Source of the DNA: Oncomelania hupensis
Lineage: Eukaryota > Mollusca > Gastropoda > Littorinimorpha > Pomatiopsidae
Direction: 5' to 3'
Assembly (NCBI GenBank): GCA_036898135.1
Contig: CM072514.1
Span: 6,889,637 to 6,953,636, forward strand
Length of the DNA stretch: 64,000 nucleotides
Shown here: positions 22,105 through 32,838 of the stretch, in pieces
Layout of the letters: the number at the start of each line of letters is the position of its first letter
Position numbering within the stretch: the stretch's first letter is position 1
The notes under the pieces: generated by a model
The model's database searches: none
Told to the model about the DNA's origin: nothing
What the model saw: the letters and a program-made list of their open reading frames with translations, nothing else
Program-made: the position numbers and the translations under genes

Positions 22105-22345
22105 TGAATGAACATTGAAGTTTTAACGTCTACACCCACCATTAGCGATATGGCAGGCGGGGATAAACATCCAATAAAACAAGGGGTAGGGACCTAAATC
22201 AACACTGAACCACAATAGCAATCATACTGCTAAAATAAACAGTGAAAAATGGCCACGTTTTATTTAGCCCACCACGGGATTCGAACCTTAGTCATCGATG
22301 TGCCAGGCGAATGCTCTACCACTTGAGCTACCGCGGTGGACTGTT
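22105..22345 (-). mobile_element. tRNA-derived SINE with (ATTC) tail (copy 1)
   Basis: Minus strand: a head CCACCGCGG, A box TAGCTCAAGTGG (22319-22330), B box GGTTCGAATCC (22277-22287) and closing GTGGTGGGC. A ~150-bp body and GACGTTAAAACTTCAATG before an ATTCATTC tail follow. The anticodon arm does not pair properly, so it is a SINE head rather than a tRNA gene. A different family from the SINE at 4173. The copy is at 51325-51565. Confidence 0.75.
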
Positions 22346-22737
22346 TGCTGAATACAGTTGGAAAACCTCATAACGACGACTCCTGCCTAGTTGCTGAGTG
22401 ATAGGGTTGTTGCGTTGTTAACGAATTCGAGTTCCTCAAGATTCAAGCATCGGGGCTGAATCGAATATTGCCGTGTAACCTAACCCCTTCGCAGAAATTT
22501 GATATGTGTAAGCTAACTTGGTTTTTAGAAAAAAAGAGAAGTTTCTAAGCAATTGAAGCAATTTGAACATTTTGTTTCTGTAGATTTTATTTTGTATCAG
22601 TTTGGAGTCAAATTACATTACAAAGTGCTTTCTTAATTTCCAGTGACTCATCTTGGGGCAAGCAGAAAATAAACCGGAGGAAATTTAAGACCAAAAAAAA
22701 TATAATAATAAAAATAAGATGCAGGCTATTCCAGATA
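22346..22737. other. Intronic sequence, nothing recognised
   Basis: No gene, repeat end or RNA signal seen. Same in copy 2 (51566-51957). Confidence 0.55.
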
Positions 22738-22891
22738 AAATAAGATAAGATAAGATAAGATAAGATAAGACAACTTTATTATCTTTTACAAGAAATTACA
22801 TTGTGGTGTACAATTACAATCAACAAGGAATAAACATCACAATAATAATAACAACAATCATAATGACAATGAGGATAAAAATGCACAGTCA
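22738..22891 (-). mobile_element. LINE 3' UTR and (TTATC)n tail, cut at duplication breakpoint
   Basis: A (TAAGA)n tract followed by CAACTTTATTATCTTTTACA. Copy 2 shows this is the 3' end of a minus-strand LINE (51958-56650). Here only about 150 bp remain before the sequence switches at 22891/22892, which marks the duplication junction. Confidence 0.85.
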
Positions 22892-22983
22892 GCCCTGGTT
22901 CCCATGAAACTGGCCCCTGCACAGTCTGGCCCCATTACATTTCACTACAGTATGAATAGTCAGAGGAAGAAAAGGAAGAGCAG

Positions 22984-23706
22984 TAGAAGATAAGAAAATA
23001 TACTTGGAATATATGTATGTTTTGGTATGGTTTCATTTAATTTTAACATTTAATGATACTTTAAGCATATAAACACCAATTAGGTATAAAATATAATATT
23101 ATTATCCCAAATAGACAAAAATATAGATTCTAAATGATCTTGCGATAAGAAGGTTGCTGATTTTTAAACATTTAAATACCAATTAGATATAAAAATATAA
23201 GTATGTGAATTATTATCTTTAACAGAGAAAAATACAGATTCTGAATTATCTTGCAAAAGAAAATTGAGAATTTTTCTGGTCTAAAACATGCATGTAAGAT
23301 AATTCATAAACTAAGAGTAAATTCATGGAACAGGGAATTTGTCAAAAGATGTAGTTTGTACCTGTTTCTAATATCTGTTAAACATATTTTATGTTCAATT
23401 TTGCTTCAATTATATACAGAAAAGAACATGAATAGTGAAGAATCTATTGCAGTTTTATTGCATAGTCCCGCAGTTAGAGATAATAAAGTATTCTTGAACT
23501 TGAACTTGAACTTGTATAGATATTGGACATATATATAAAGTTGTAATTTTATGTAGTAATATTACTTTTTAGGGTTATTGTTCAACTGTAAATTGTTAGC
23601 TTTGTATGTATATACAATAATGTCATTAGTGTGAAAAAAGTGTATGGTCTAAATCACATGTAGGCAAAAAGACATTAAATAAACATAAATGATTGAATTG
23701 AATTGA
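22984..23706 (+). mobile_element. Probable LINE 3' remnant with (TTGAAC)n and (ATTGA)n ends
   Basis: An open stretch at 23251-23538 has K-I-I-H-K-L-R-V-N and H-I-L-C-S-I-L-L, ending in (CTTGAA)n at about 23493-23516; a second AATAAACATAAATGATTGAATTGAATTG tail is at 23678. Hexamer tails of this kind occur on I/Nimb-type LINEs and their SINEs. No catalytic motif is present, so the class is tentative. Confidence 0.4.
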
Positions 23707-24029
23707 AAACGTCAGTTGTGCTTCTTTTACCATTTGTTTTTATACTTGGTCTGAATTGTTTGACAGGGGAGAATTTTATGTGCATTAATTTGGATCCTGG
23801 CAATCGCCCTTTGCATATGCTAATTACACAGGGTAGTTTGTACTTTAGTGCTGTGTAAATGCAGCAGTGCTTGTCATGGAGTGTTCTGGATCCATAAGCG
23901 AGCAGTAGATCATCAAAATATCAACATCACAGTTCGTCACTATCAATCTTCTCCCACTGAAGAAGCTCTCAGATTAGAAATAGCTGTCTGGTTAGGATGG
24001 CCAACAAAAACAATGAAGACCTATTTCCA

Positions 24030-24170
24030 AAATGGTAGTGCACACTTGTAAGAGTGGCCCTGTGAAAGTCATGGTTTTGAATGGTGGTGTACTGCTGCAG
24101 ACTTTACACTACAGTTGCTCTGCCCCAAACCTTAATACATGTTGGAATATATCGGGTGACGTGTACACAC
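24030..24170 (+). repeat. Dispersed repeat shared with 62455-62590
   Basis: Both have AATGGTGGTGTACT, a TACACTACAGTTGCT phrase, CTAAACCTTAAT or close to it, and ATCGGnTGACnTGTA in the same order and spacing. Non-coding, class unknown. Confidence 0.65.
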
Positions 24171-24175
24171 TGTAC

Positions 24176-25684
24176 TGTAACAAGAGGACCTGTTCAACCT
24201 GCACACTTTGAGTTTTTGCTTGTTTGGTCAGTAGTAAAACTTAGAAGGTTACTGTAGTCTGTAGCAGACGACAGACGTGATCATGCGTAACACAGTTGTA
24301 GCTTAATACAAGCACAGTTAGTGACATCATCGCAACCTACGATCGAGCTTCGAATTTTATATATCCACTTAGATGGTTCAGCCAATGAGAACACAGCTAA
24401 GGTTAGTTAGAACCAGTTCGGGTTGGTTCAAGGAGTGAGATAGAGAGTCAGTCGAGTTTGAAAAGCTGAGGAGTACACAGTACTCTCTGACAGAATCTGT
24501 CCTGAGAAGATTAGACAGCAGTACTTGTTGAATATTCGAATTCAATCAAGTAGCCACAGCCTGACATTGTCAAAGAGGTAAATGAACATACTTCTGTTTC
24601 ATCGTGATGTATTTATATTATTGTTGAATTATGTTTGTGGAATTTGCTATGCATAGAATTGAATTGTTAGTCCGACTTTGCCTGAACACATGGCGAATCC
24701 GACCACGAGGCGACCGGGTCAACGCCATCTTGAAAGATGTACGGAACCACTGTTGTTTAACCTATATGTATGCTTGCAGACGAGTGGCTGTACCCGAGAA
24801 TGTTTATAATATTATTATTTCTTTATGTGTATAGTTAGCCACGATTTATACTTATATATGTATAGGAAATTAGAGTGGTGATTCCAGTGGACCACAGACT
24901 TAGCAGAATGTTCGTCGCTTATGTATAGAGATGTGGAGCTATCACTGAGGGCTACTTTGACCTTCAGTGAGACGCTCTGCACAGACCTATTATACAGGGT
25001 TATGCACAATTTCGTCTCATATGTTACAGACGAGCCGGCGGTATATCTTGAGCCCAACTCATCAAATGACAACAACCACGTCGACGCGTACAGTTGGCTG
25101 CCGAGGCATCTACAGCATTGAGCGCAGATAGCCCAACCGTCGAACCACACAGTCAAAGACTCAACGACAACACAGCGTGTCGTAGAAGCGACCTCAATGC
25201 AGCGCTTCAACCCCACAGTTAAGTGCAACAAGAAACCGTGCACTAAAACTCTGTATAAACAGGACCACAGTAGTCCACTCTTCAAAAACGCTGACCCTCA
25301 AGGCAGAAAGTAGCCAGTGCCCTATGAAGAAAAAGTAGCTGCCTAGATTATCAGCGATCAAATCATTCGCATTGACAATTGAACTTTTAAGTTAGGTTCG
25401 TACTTCGAAGATCGTGTATAGAGTAGAAGAAATAAATGTGTGATTTTTACTGTTATCAAGTGGCTGGACTACATATGTTTCATAGCCATGTGAAAGCTAG
25501 TGTGACAGTGATCTTTTACCATTTTTTTATCTATCTCTGTACCCCAGCCTAAACACAGACCGAGCTAAACAAATAAATGTATTAAGGTAATTCACAGGGT
25601 GATTCACTAGCGGTCCCCATAGAATAAGACGTGAGGGTTATAGCAGTCCATTGTGCAGAGCCATTTAGGTGCACAACCGGTGCA
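24176..25684 (+). mobile_element. LTR-like repeat, family C, first member
   Basis: Shares with 53003-54497 a ~1.5-kb non-coding sequence including GTAAATGAACATACTTCTGT, a long block with ATGTTCGTCGCTTATGTATA, AATAAATGTGTGATTTT and the end CATTGTGCAGAGCC. It starts TGTAACAAG (TGTGACGAG in the other copy), has TTTTATATATCC near 24355 and AATAAA at 25431, the order promoter-to-polyA of an LTR on the plus strand. Boundaries, target duplication and primer site are not resolved, so LTR is an inference. Confidence 0.5.
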
Positions 25685-25884
25685 AAGCTGTTTGAGCCGG
25701 TGTATTTTCTTTAAGAATTATCAGATCTTACTCCTCGATGGTTCATAATAAAGAATGACGGTAAATACTGTTATTTTTCAAAAAAACAGTACATTTGACT
25801 AAAATCCGTATACACTAGAGTGTTTTACCTCTCTCCATGATACATGAATGTTAAAACTAATATCTGATTTGCTAGCATAGATCA

Positions 25885-25990
25885 CGTGTTGTGAAACATG
25901 GATGCTGATTGGCTGCTTTATCCCTTGTTTCGGTTATAAAAGGAGGTGATAATGGAGGCGAGAGCTCTTACGCTGATTTAGATCCAAGAA
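25885..25990 (+). promoter_or_regulatory. Promoter-like CCAAT/TATA cluster
   Basis: A GATTGGCTG (reverse CCAAT box) at about 25905 is followed about 25 bp later by GGTTATAAAAGGAGG, a near-ideal TATA box. No convincing frame follows. It could be an LTR or SINE/LTR-derived promoter rather than a host one. Confidence 0.35.
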
Positions 25991-26285
25991 GATGACATCT
26001 TGAATTTGAAAGTAAATTTTGTTAGGTTTTAGGCGTCCGTGGACTTAGTGTTTTTTTTCTCCCTTCTTTTCAACACTATTTTCGGCCTTTGTGGAACTTT
26101 AGAATTACAATAGCACAATAAGTCCACGTAAAGAACACAATTTCTAACTAAAATCTCCTAAATCGGTAGATATTTTATTGCGAAAATATGAAATTCCAAA
26201 TTCTGAAGATTACTCTCGAAAGTTAGGAATGGAATTGAATACTTGATCCTCTGTGTTCCGTGACTTTACAATATTTTATTTTACT

Positions 26286-26793
26286 AATGCTGCGAATTTC
26301 TTCAACATCGAGACTAGTGTCCCGTTGAACATCTCCACTAAACCTTTACATTGGGGATGGTATGGAATGTTGCTTTCCCTTGGACAGCTAGCAACCTGTT
26401 GACTTCACTCATGACATTGGACATACATTGTTTCCCTTGATCAGTCAGTATTTCTTTGGTAACTCCTACCTTTGTCCAGATTTCCCTCAGAGATTTGGCC
26501 ACCCTCTCTGCTTTGATACCAGTCAACGCTACAGCTTCGGGATACCTAGTGGCGTCCTCTGCCGTGACAAGAATGTACTGATTGCAACTGTCGGACATAA
26601 GTTTTAAGGGATCCACAATATTCACTGCAACTCTATGAAACGGCTCTTCTACCAGAGTAAATTGGTGCAAATGTACTTTTGCTACCCTGCCCTTTGGCAC
26701 GGTCTTCTGACATTCAGGACACGACTCACACAATCTCCTGACATCACTACTAATCCCATGCCAATAGAGCAAAAGGTATACAAAAAGCTGCAA
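26286..26793 (-). pseudogene. Ty3/gypsy-type integrase remnant
   Basis: A minus-strand frame from 26793: Y-W-H-G-I, then C-E-S-C-P-E-C-Q (zinc-binding H2C2 end), and the core. Where family members have a catalytic Asp (A-V-D-I-V), this copy has Asn (A-V-N-I-V). The second Asp is present in L-T-D-Q-G. The frame stops at 26338; a shifted frame carries the Glu motif V-E-M-F-N near 26330 before the element ends about 26286. No RT, gag or LTR is attached. An old fragment. Confidence 0.8.
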
Positions 26794-27012
26794 TAAAAAA
26801 CAGAGATATGAGACATGAAAACTGTCATGAAGCCTTAGACGGAAACGAAAATAAACCTTTGTGCAGGCGTAATTGGACGCCCCTGCCTATGTGGACGCCG
26901 GCGTCCAATTGGGTCTGACATAGAGGCCTAATTGGACGCCCCCTGCCTAATTGGAAGCCGGGGCGTCCAATTGGGCATGGAGTGCACATATTTCATTTGA
27001 CGTATAATAACG

Positions 27013-27041
27013 TGTACGTATGTATGTATGTATGTATGTAT
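27013..27041 (+). repeat. (GTAT)n microsatellite
   Basis: About seven GTAT units in the left interior of the inverted-repeat element. Confidence 0.8.
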
Positions 27042-27205
27042 AAGAAGAATGACAATCTGTATTGAATATACAATTTATAAATAAATAAAAGAAAACATAC
27101 TTAGGATAAATTATACCAAAGGAGACTAATTCAGGTAATTAATTTGTATCTGTCTGACCTTAGCAAAGAACTGTAAGAAGATTCCGCCATGTGTATGCTC
27201 TAGAA

Positions 27206-28739
27206 CAGGGGTACCCAATACGTCGATCGCAATCAACCGGTCGATTGGGAAGGTACTGTGAGTAGATCGCGAAGCATTAAAAAGAAATTGACGTCAGCCT
27301 AGATCATATATGTTTTGTATTTTTAGGGTATGTAACGGATGGATATTTTGAATGGGTGTACCTGTTTATACTAGCTAAATGAATGCAATATATAATTGAC
27401 TTCTAGATTAGAAATACGGGTGCGTGCAAGTTCTCTGTTTACTATCACACCCACAAACGTACAGACTCTTTCCAATACAGGCAAACACCAACACCAAAAT
27501 ATTTCCACGTTCTCTAACTTTATATAAACAAACAACAATAATTCTTATCAATCTTTCACTCCCGTCCTTTCATACATAGATTCTAACACAGCTAACCATA
27601 ACACATGTCTCTCTCAACACCAGCTTCACACAAGTTTGAAGAAGTCGAGCCTGAATGCTCGAGATGGATAAACCAGGGCCGGCAATTTCTTGTCCGGGCT
27701 AACATAAATTCACAAGACACCGTACCTTGTCAGAAACGACAGGCAGGTTTCCACACAGGTTGGCAACTAGATGCCAGTGACGTTGCGGCCAGAGATGTAT
27801 GCAAATGCTGTCGTCGACAGGTGGAGGAGTGCTTTTAGCCCCAGTCCACCCGACCTCGAAATCGTAGTCTTTGGTCAGCAAAGGAATATGGCTGACCCGA
27901 TCCGATGCCTCACGGATCGCTTTATCCCCGTCGTACGGGTCACTGCCGTGTCCAGGCGTATGGATCCACGCCCGCTCCCAGGTAGGCAGCTACACAATAA
28001 ATATACGCAAACGTCAACTCTCTGACCTTTATAATTTCATTATTCTTCTTTTGTTTCAACCCTTTGTTTATTCACTTTTCCACTTCCGTTCTATATGCGA
28101 TCGTTTCTTCCTTCCTCCACGATGTTATTCATAACTCATAGGTAATTACTTCATGAATGAAAATTACTATCAAACATGCTCACGCCTTTCGTTCATATTT
28201 CAATATCTACTACTCTATACTGTAACCCCATATAATTACCAATACTATTACATCAATGAAAAATATATTCCATCCTAGTGGACAACAGCTCACCACCTTT
28301 CAATACAACAAATGCAATACAAAAATATATTTATCCGACATTTCACAATCATGAAAAACATTATAAATACCTGTAATCTTTACAGCACACTCTTATTTCT
28401 TCTTTCAGAGAGAAAGACCACAAACCAATTCACAGTGATAGGTTTCAATGCTTTCTACCTCTTTCCTTTTCTTTCTTTTTTAAATCTTTTTCCTTTTTCC
28501 TGGCCTACCACATACACGACCGCACAGTCTGACACACACAATTCGACTGAGTAATCTTGCCCCTATTTCGAACTATTCCTTCTCTCATTGGCTGAAGAAT
28601 TTTAGCCAATCCAAAAATACTATACAATATTCAATTTTTAAAAACCCGGAAAAATCCCGTTCTCTACATGGTAGGTAGATCATTTTGGCTTGGTCATTTT
28701 ATAAGTAGATCGCATGCTGAAAAAGTGTGGGTACTCCTG
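27206..28739. mobile_element. hAT-type non-autonomous transposon, 1,534 bp
   Basis: Left end CAGGGGTACCCAATACG, right end reverse complement CAGGAGTACCCACAC, flanked by a perfect 8-bp target duplication CTCTAGAA (27198-27205 and 28740-28747). CAGGG ends and 8-bp duplication are diagnostic of hAT. The subterminal GTCGATCGC/GATCTAC phrases resemble abundant animal hAT elements. The interior has no transposase frame. Confidence 0.9.
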
Positions 28740-29814
28740 CTCTAGAACCAATATTAAAGTCTTCTTTTTCTAAGTGTTTTTCCCCCTCGTCGATTTATAT
28801 GATAACATTACGTAATGGTGGTGTAATTTAATATCAACTGAAGATATATATGCGTGTGACTGTTTCACTGTGTTGGTGTTGGAAAATGATCTGTTGTTTA
28901 AAGTCCTTCGATGTGCTAGACCTATATAGGACTGATCTTGTATTATTACGGAAAGGTGCAGAGAAGAGGGACCTAGCCCAAAACGCATATTACTTTTTGC
29001 TAACAACTATAACAACATAGGGATAATATTACATACAAACAACGATTTATATTTGGGGCGTTCAGTTAGGCAGGGGGCGTCCAATTAGGCCTCTATGTCA
29101 GACCCAATTGGACGCCGGCGTCCAATTAGGCAGGGGCGCGCTTCTATGTCAGTCCCAATTGGACGACGGCGTTCAATTAGGTCTGCACAAACCTTATCCT
29201 AACACATCTATACAGTCTAAAAATCACGTGGTCAGCACAGCAGTGACAAACCAAAAACTATTATGCGCCAATGACACTAAACGGGCGACGAACTTTAAAA
29301 AAAGAAAAATCATTTTTAGACTGTATATGACTCATCTTGCATAGATTTGCAAAAATAATGTCAATGTGTTGTTTGGGTGAGTACATAGTCTCACATTGCT
29401 GCACGCATGTTAGTCAAAAAGTTCAAAACATGTTCAGAAAAGTATTAACATAGCGACCTTGATTTTTAAGATTAAACAAACACGGTAAACGGGTCACCAA
29501 ACGTGGTAATGTCCCTACAAAGGTTTGCCAAGTGCATTTGGGGTTTGATTTTGTTTTTATTTATATTTTGCATGCAACGGACTGACAAACCGACCAACGG
29601 AACTATTGAGTGAGAACAAATGTAATTACACGAGAGGGTGGCTACTAAACCTGGTAATAGGTTGTGACAAAAGCGATTCTGTGGTTCTGGAGTAAATGAC
29701 GTGCAATAGTAGACCAATCATCCGCCCGACCAACCAACATTTGGCTCGTTCAGGTTCGAGATAAAAATTATATATTCTCATATAAGTGAGGATGCAATAA
29801 AAGCAACATGTTAC

Positions 29815-29934
29815 CTTTCTCACAACGTTGTCCTGTGTAGCCCTGAAGACAGGTACATGAATAGCGTGACCAGTACTTGCTGGTGACACTAGTGCATGTT
29901 CCTCTGTTAAGACATGGATTGGGGGTGCACGGAT
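29815..29934 (-). CDS. Exon 5 (downstream duplicate): EGF-like domain
   Basis: Seen: 120 bp, acceptor ATTCCAG, donor GAAAG|GTAACA, phase 1-1, open. It encodes one canonical EGF-like domain: D-P-C-x4-C-x5-C, a longer loop, then C-x-C-x8-C ending G-Q-R-C-E-K. Six cysteines are present in the order expected for 1-3, 2-4, 5-6 disulphides, with the usual Gly-Tyr/Gly before the last Cys. No calcium-binding D/N-x-D/N-E motif precedes the first cysteine, so it is probably a non-calcium EGF. Identical to the exon at 596-715. In the transcript the next exon leftward would be the duplicated exon 3 at 17918 if the duplication is real. Confidence 0.85.
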
Positions 29935-30161
29935 CTGGAATATGTTAGATTATTTATAGATTCAACATATACTATACAATACTATTTTTAATACAATGGA
30001 GAGCTCAAAAGATACGAAACTAATTGGACTACCTCCACTATTTCAAAATTAATAACATATTAAGCTTTCGGCGTTGATTTAAAGAAAAAAAGACGTTATA
30101 TGTCGTTCGTGTTTTGTTTATGTTTGTGCCATCGTAATGATGATGCTAGGATAGGATAGGA

Positions 30162-30217
<56 letters not shown>
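30162..30217 (+). repeat. (ATG)n microsatellite, copy 2
   Basis: Same tract and flanks as 943-998, with no length difference. Confidence 0.9.
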
Positions 30218-30239
30218 AGGTTGTAATAGTGGTGATTAC

Positions 30240-30351
30240 CTTGACAACTATTTTGATTCCCAATGTTGTCACAAAACTTTCCGGAGCACTCATTTTTTGC
30301 ACTGGGCACAAACTTTGCCGCTGCCACTAAAATAGAATCCTGGCTTGCACA
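30240..30351 (-). CDS. Exon 4 (downstream duplicate): Cys-rich EGF/laminin-like module, frameshifted
   Basis: Seen: same splice sites as the exon at 1021-1131 (acceptor ATCCACAG, donor CAAG|GTAATC), but 112 bp long instead of 111. A run of five T on the plus strand has become six near 30291-30297, shifting the frame after the A-Q-C-K residues and destroying the cysteine pattern behind it. The module in its intact form has Cys spacing typical of EGF/laminin-type repeats. Inferred: either a real inactivating change in this copy or a homopolymer error, since the other differences between the copies also lie in simple runs. Because the exon is symmetric, skipping it would keep exons 3 and 5 in frame. 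Confidence 0.65.
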
Positions 30352-30402
30352 CTGTGGATAAAACATTTCCTTGTTAAAGTTAACGGATAGCTTATAAAAT
30401 AG

Positions 30403-30503
<101 letters not shown>

Positions 30504-31910
30504 TTCAAAACACGGTATCAAACACAATAAAATGCAAAGCCATTCAAATATTATTTCTGGAACTTACTAACCTAACTAAATTCTTTTTCACAAGTGCTAA
30601 TTTTCGTGTTCTTGTTCTGTTTCTGTTTTACTCTCAAAACCGGTTCACACAAGTTTGAAATACAGCGCAAAATGAGCTTAGAAAATGAGAAAGTGTTATT
30701 ATGAAGTATGTTGCTTTAGGTCCAGCGGACTCTTCCGAGCCAAATGAGGACCAGAAGTATGTAGATGGCTGAGCAATAGTTACAGTATCTGCACAGTAAA
30801 ATAAAAATCGATCGAGTCAATTTTGACATAATACTAACTGGGAGGGCAAAGCCCATATGACTCATATGCTCCTTATATGGAGCTTGCAATTTTTAATGTG
30901 AAAATGAGTGCCGAGAAAAAAAAAAATGAAACGGCAGCCTTGAGATGGCTTTGACCTCCGGCTAGAAAAATACGCTAATGTACGGTTAAATAAACTACAG
31001 CAAAAGTTGTATTATGCCAATAAGACAGTGATCTTGGGATGACCTTGACCTTCAGTGACTTTAAGATGGCCCTGAACTGCATGTGACCTTTGATGCTGAT
31101 GTATGATCAAATAACCCAATGTTGATGCATGCTATGGGTAAAATATAGAGCCATCCACTGTACTAGGATACATTTAAAAATGTTTTTTAAAGGCCTAAAA
31201 TGACATTGACCGTCAAGATCAATTTCAAAAACTAAAACATAAACGAAAGATCAATCTATTATCACTAATTACAATAAGTTTCGAATTTATAAAGCATAGT
31301 TTAGGGTCAAGGTCATTTCAGTATATACCGACTTTGGACAGCTCCAGCTTGGAGCGAGGTTGACTAAATTTGCACAGTATGTGTGTCTCATTGATTATAT
31401 CATACATTAAAGAGTCGTGACCTCAATATCAATAACTTATTTTTCTTAAACTTAAATTTGGTGAAAAAAAAGTCATTTTGATTAACATTTGCGTACCCTA
31501 TGACCTTGATCTTGAAGCGAAGTCTTTCATTCACTAATCATTTTTGAGGCTTCATAGGTATAAACCATCCTACCAAGTTTGGTTGCATTACATTAAATAA
31601 ATTCTGATAAATTATGCCACTTGCATGTTTTGCACGGGCGGACGTTGGACAGAGGGACGGACACTTTCTGGGTTATTTATGACTAATCTCGCACAGATTT
31701 GGTGACTACATATACCCACATTGCTATGCATGTGAGTGATACATAAAATAGGTTACGAGTACTTAGCCACTTTTATTCAAATTGGGAGCGTCTACTCGAC
31801 CCACTGACCGACATCGATACTTAGTAGGCAAAACCTTTGTGTAAAACCCAGGTTGTAGTCGGTTGTCTCGCCAACAGAGATGGAACTGGAGTTTAATGAT
31901 AGGCCCCCTC

Positions 31911-32104
31911 CCCCCAAAACAAAAGTCTGTTTACGGTAAGATAGGGAAAAATAAGATCAGTAGGTCGGCTTTCTTCTTTTTTCTTTTTTTTTTATAATCT
32001 ACAGATTTTGTGAGTTTTTTGGGCTTTTTATTTTTAACCCCCAGACAACCCCCAAAACATTAGGGTCGGTCGGGATATTATAAACAGACACTTTTTGTTT
32101 GGGG
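31911..32104. mobile_element. MITE with ~25-bp inverted ends, copy 2
   Basis: Duplicate of 2676-2869, with one extra C in a homopolymer just left of it and one inside. Confidence 0.7.
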
Positions 32105-32321
32105 TCTAGCATCTTGGATACAAACTAGACCACAGGACCATAACACAAGTTAGGAGTCTATAGAGTCCTATCCTCGATAGCAAAGCGATAGACAACACAC
32201 AGCCTTGCATAAGGTAGCCAACCCTGTACGAACAAACATGTTTTATATATTCTTTCAGTACAAGTGAAGATACAACACTTGTGTTATTCTTATGAATTCC
32301 TTATGTATTTCCTTGCGTACT

Positions 32322-32838
32322 GGGGCCGTATGCATAAAAGAGGAATAGAGTAGTCATTCCGCAATGTGCAACTATTCCAGAATTGCAGACCACTATTTCG
32401 TATGCATAAAAACGTAATTGTATATTCTCTTTTCTTATTCCGGTATAAATTTATACCAACCTTTCAGTCGGGATAAATCTCTTATTTCTATTTCCTTGGC
32501 TGAAACAAAATGGCCGATGTTAATGTCGGCAAGATGACAGACGACAATACGCCAGAAATCGCATATTTAATAGAGTAGTCATATTTAATGACAGACAACA
32601 ACACGCCAGAAATCGCATATTTTGTGATGATTTCACCCCCCTTCATAAAGTTTGATGATGTGGAACTGTACGACAAATTTAGATTCAGGAGGAACAACAT
32701 TATAAACTTAACGGACGAAATTTCTGATGACATACAAGTCGTGTATCATGCATTAATCTTTGCCACTATAAGTTATAATGAAGATGTTATTTACAAGATG
32801 GTAATCATTCAAATGTTTACCATTTATCATTGAAAATA
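32322..32838 (+). pseudogene. Harbinger-type transposon 5' fragment, copy 2
   Basis: As copy 1, but the C run has six bases, so an 81-codon frame from 32588 to 32833 is open and contains the F-R-F-R-R and L-T-D-E-I-S-D-D motifs of the Harbinger N-terminal region. It still ends before any DDE catalytic domain and cannot encode an active transposase. Confidence 0.6.

Larger units (their letters stand above)
1..22891 (+). repeat. Copy 1 of large direct duplication (partial)
   Basis: Matches 29220-52111 end to end in the same orientation. The offset starts at 29219, rises to 29237 and returns to 29220 through small indels: (TC)n at 1184, homopolymer +1 changes near 2003, 2674, 2804 and 3400, a +1 near 2930, (GA)n at 7560, +2 at 7948, +1 at 10845, -1 at 11985, (TC)n at 12043, +1 at 14334, (AAT)n at 14573 and (CA)n near 14900. 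From 14941 to 22891 no indel is seen. I found no base substitutions by eye. The left end is outside the window; the right end falls in a LINE 3' UTR. Confidence 0.95.
26857..29193. mobile_element. Inverted-repeat element with GGCGTCC palindromic subrepeats, split by hAT
   Basis: Left arm 26857-26985 and right arm 29058-29193 are inverted copies: both read TTTGTGCAG, TAATTGGACGC, GGACGCCGGCGTCCAATTGG, GTCTGACATAGAGGCCTAAT from the outside in. Each arm contains several short GGCGTCC/GGACGCC palindromes, a foldback-like layout. The ~520 bp of non-repeat interior has no frame, and a 1.5-kb hAT element is inserted in it. No transposase; superfamily unknown; target duplication not clear. Confidence 0.65.

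Noticed and set aside
22268..22340. A tRNA gene on the minus strand
   Set aside because: The anticodon arm does not pair; it is the head of a SINE with an (ATTC) tail.
24815..25285. A 156-residue minus-strand protein
   Set aside because: Lies in an LTR-like repeat; the related copy at 53.9 kb does not keep the frame, and no domain pattern is present.
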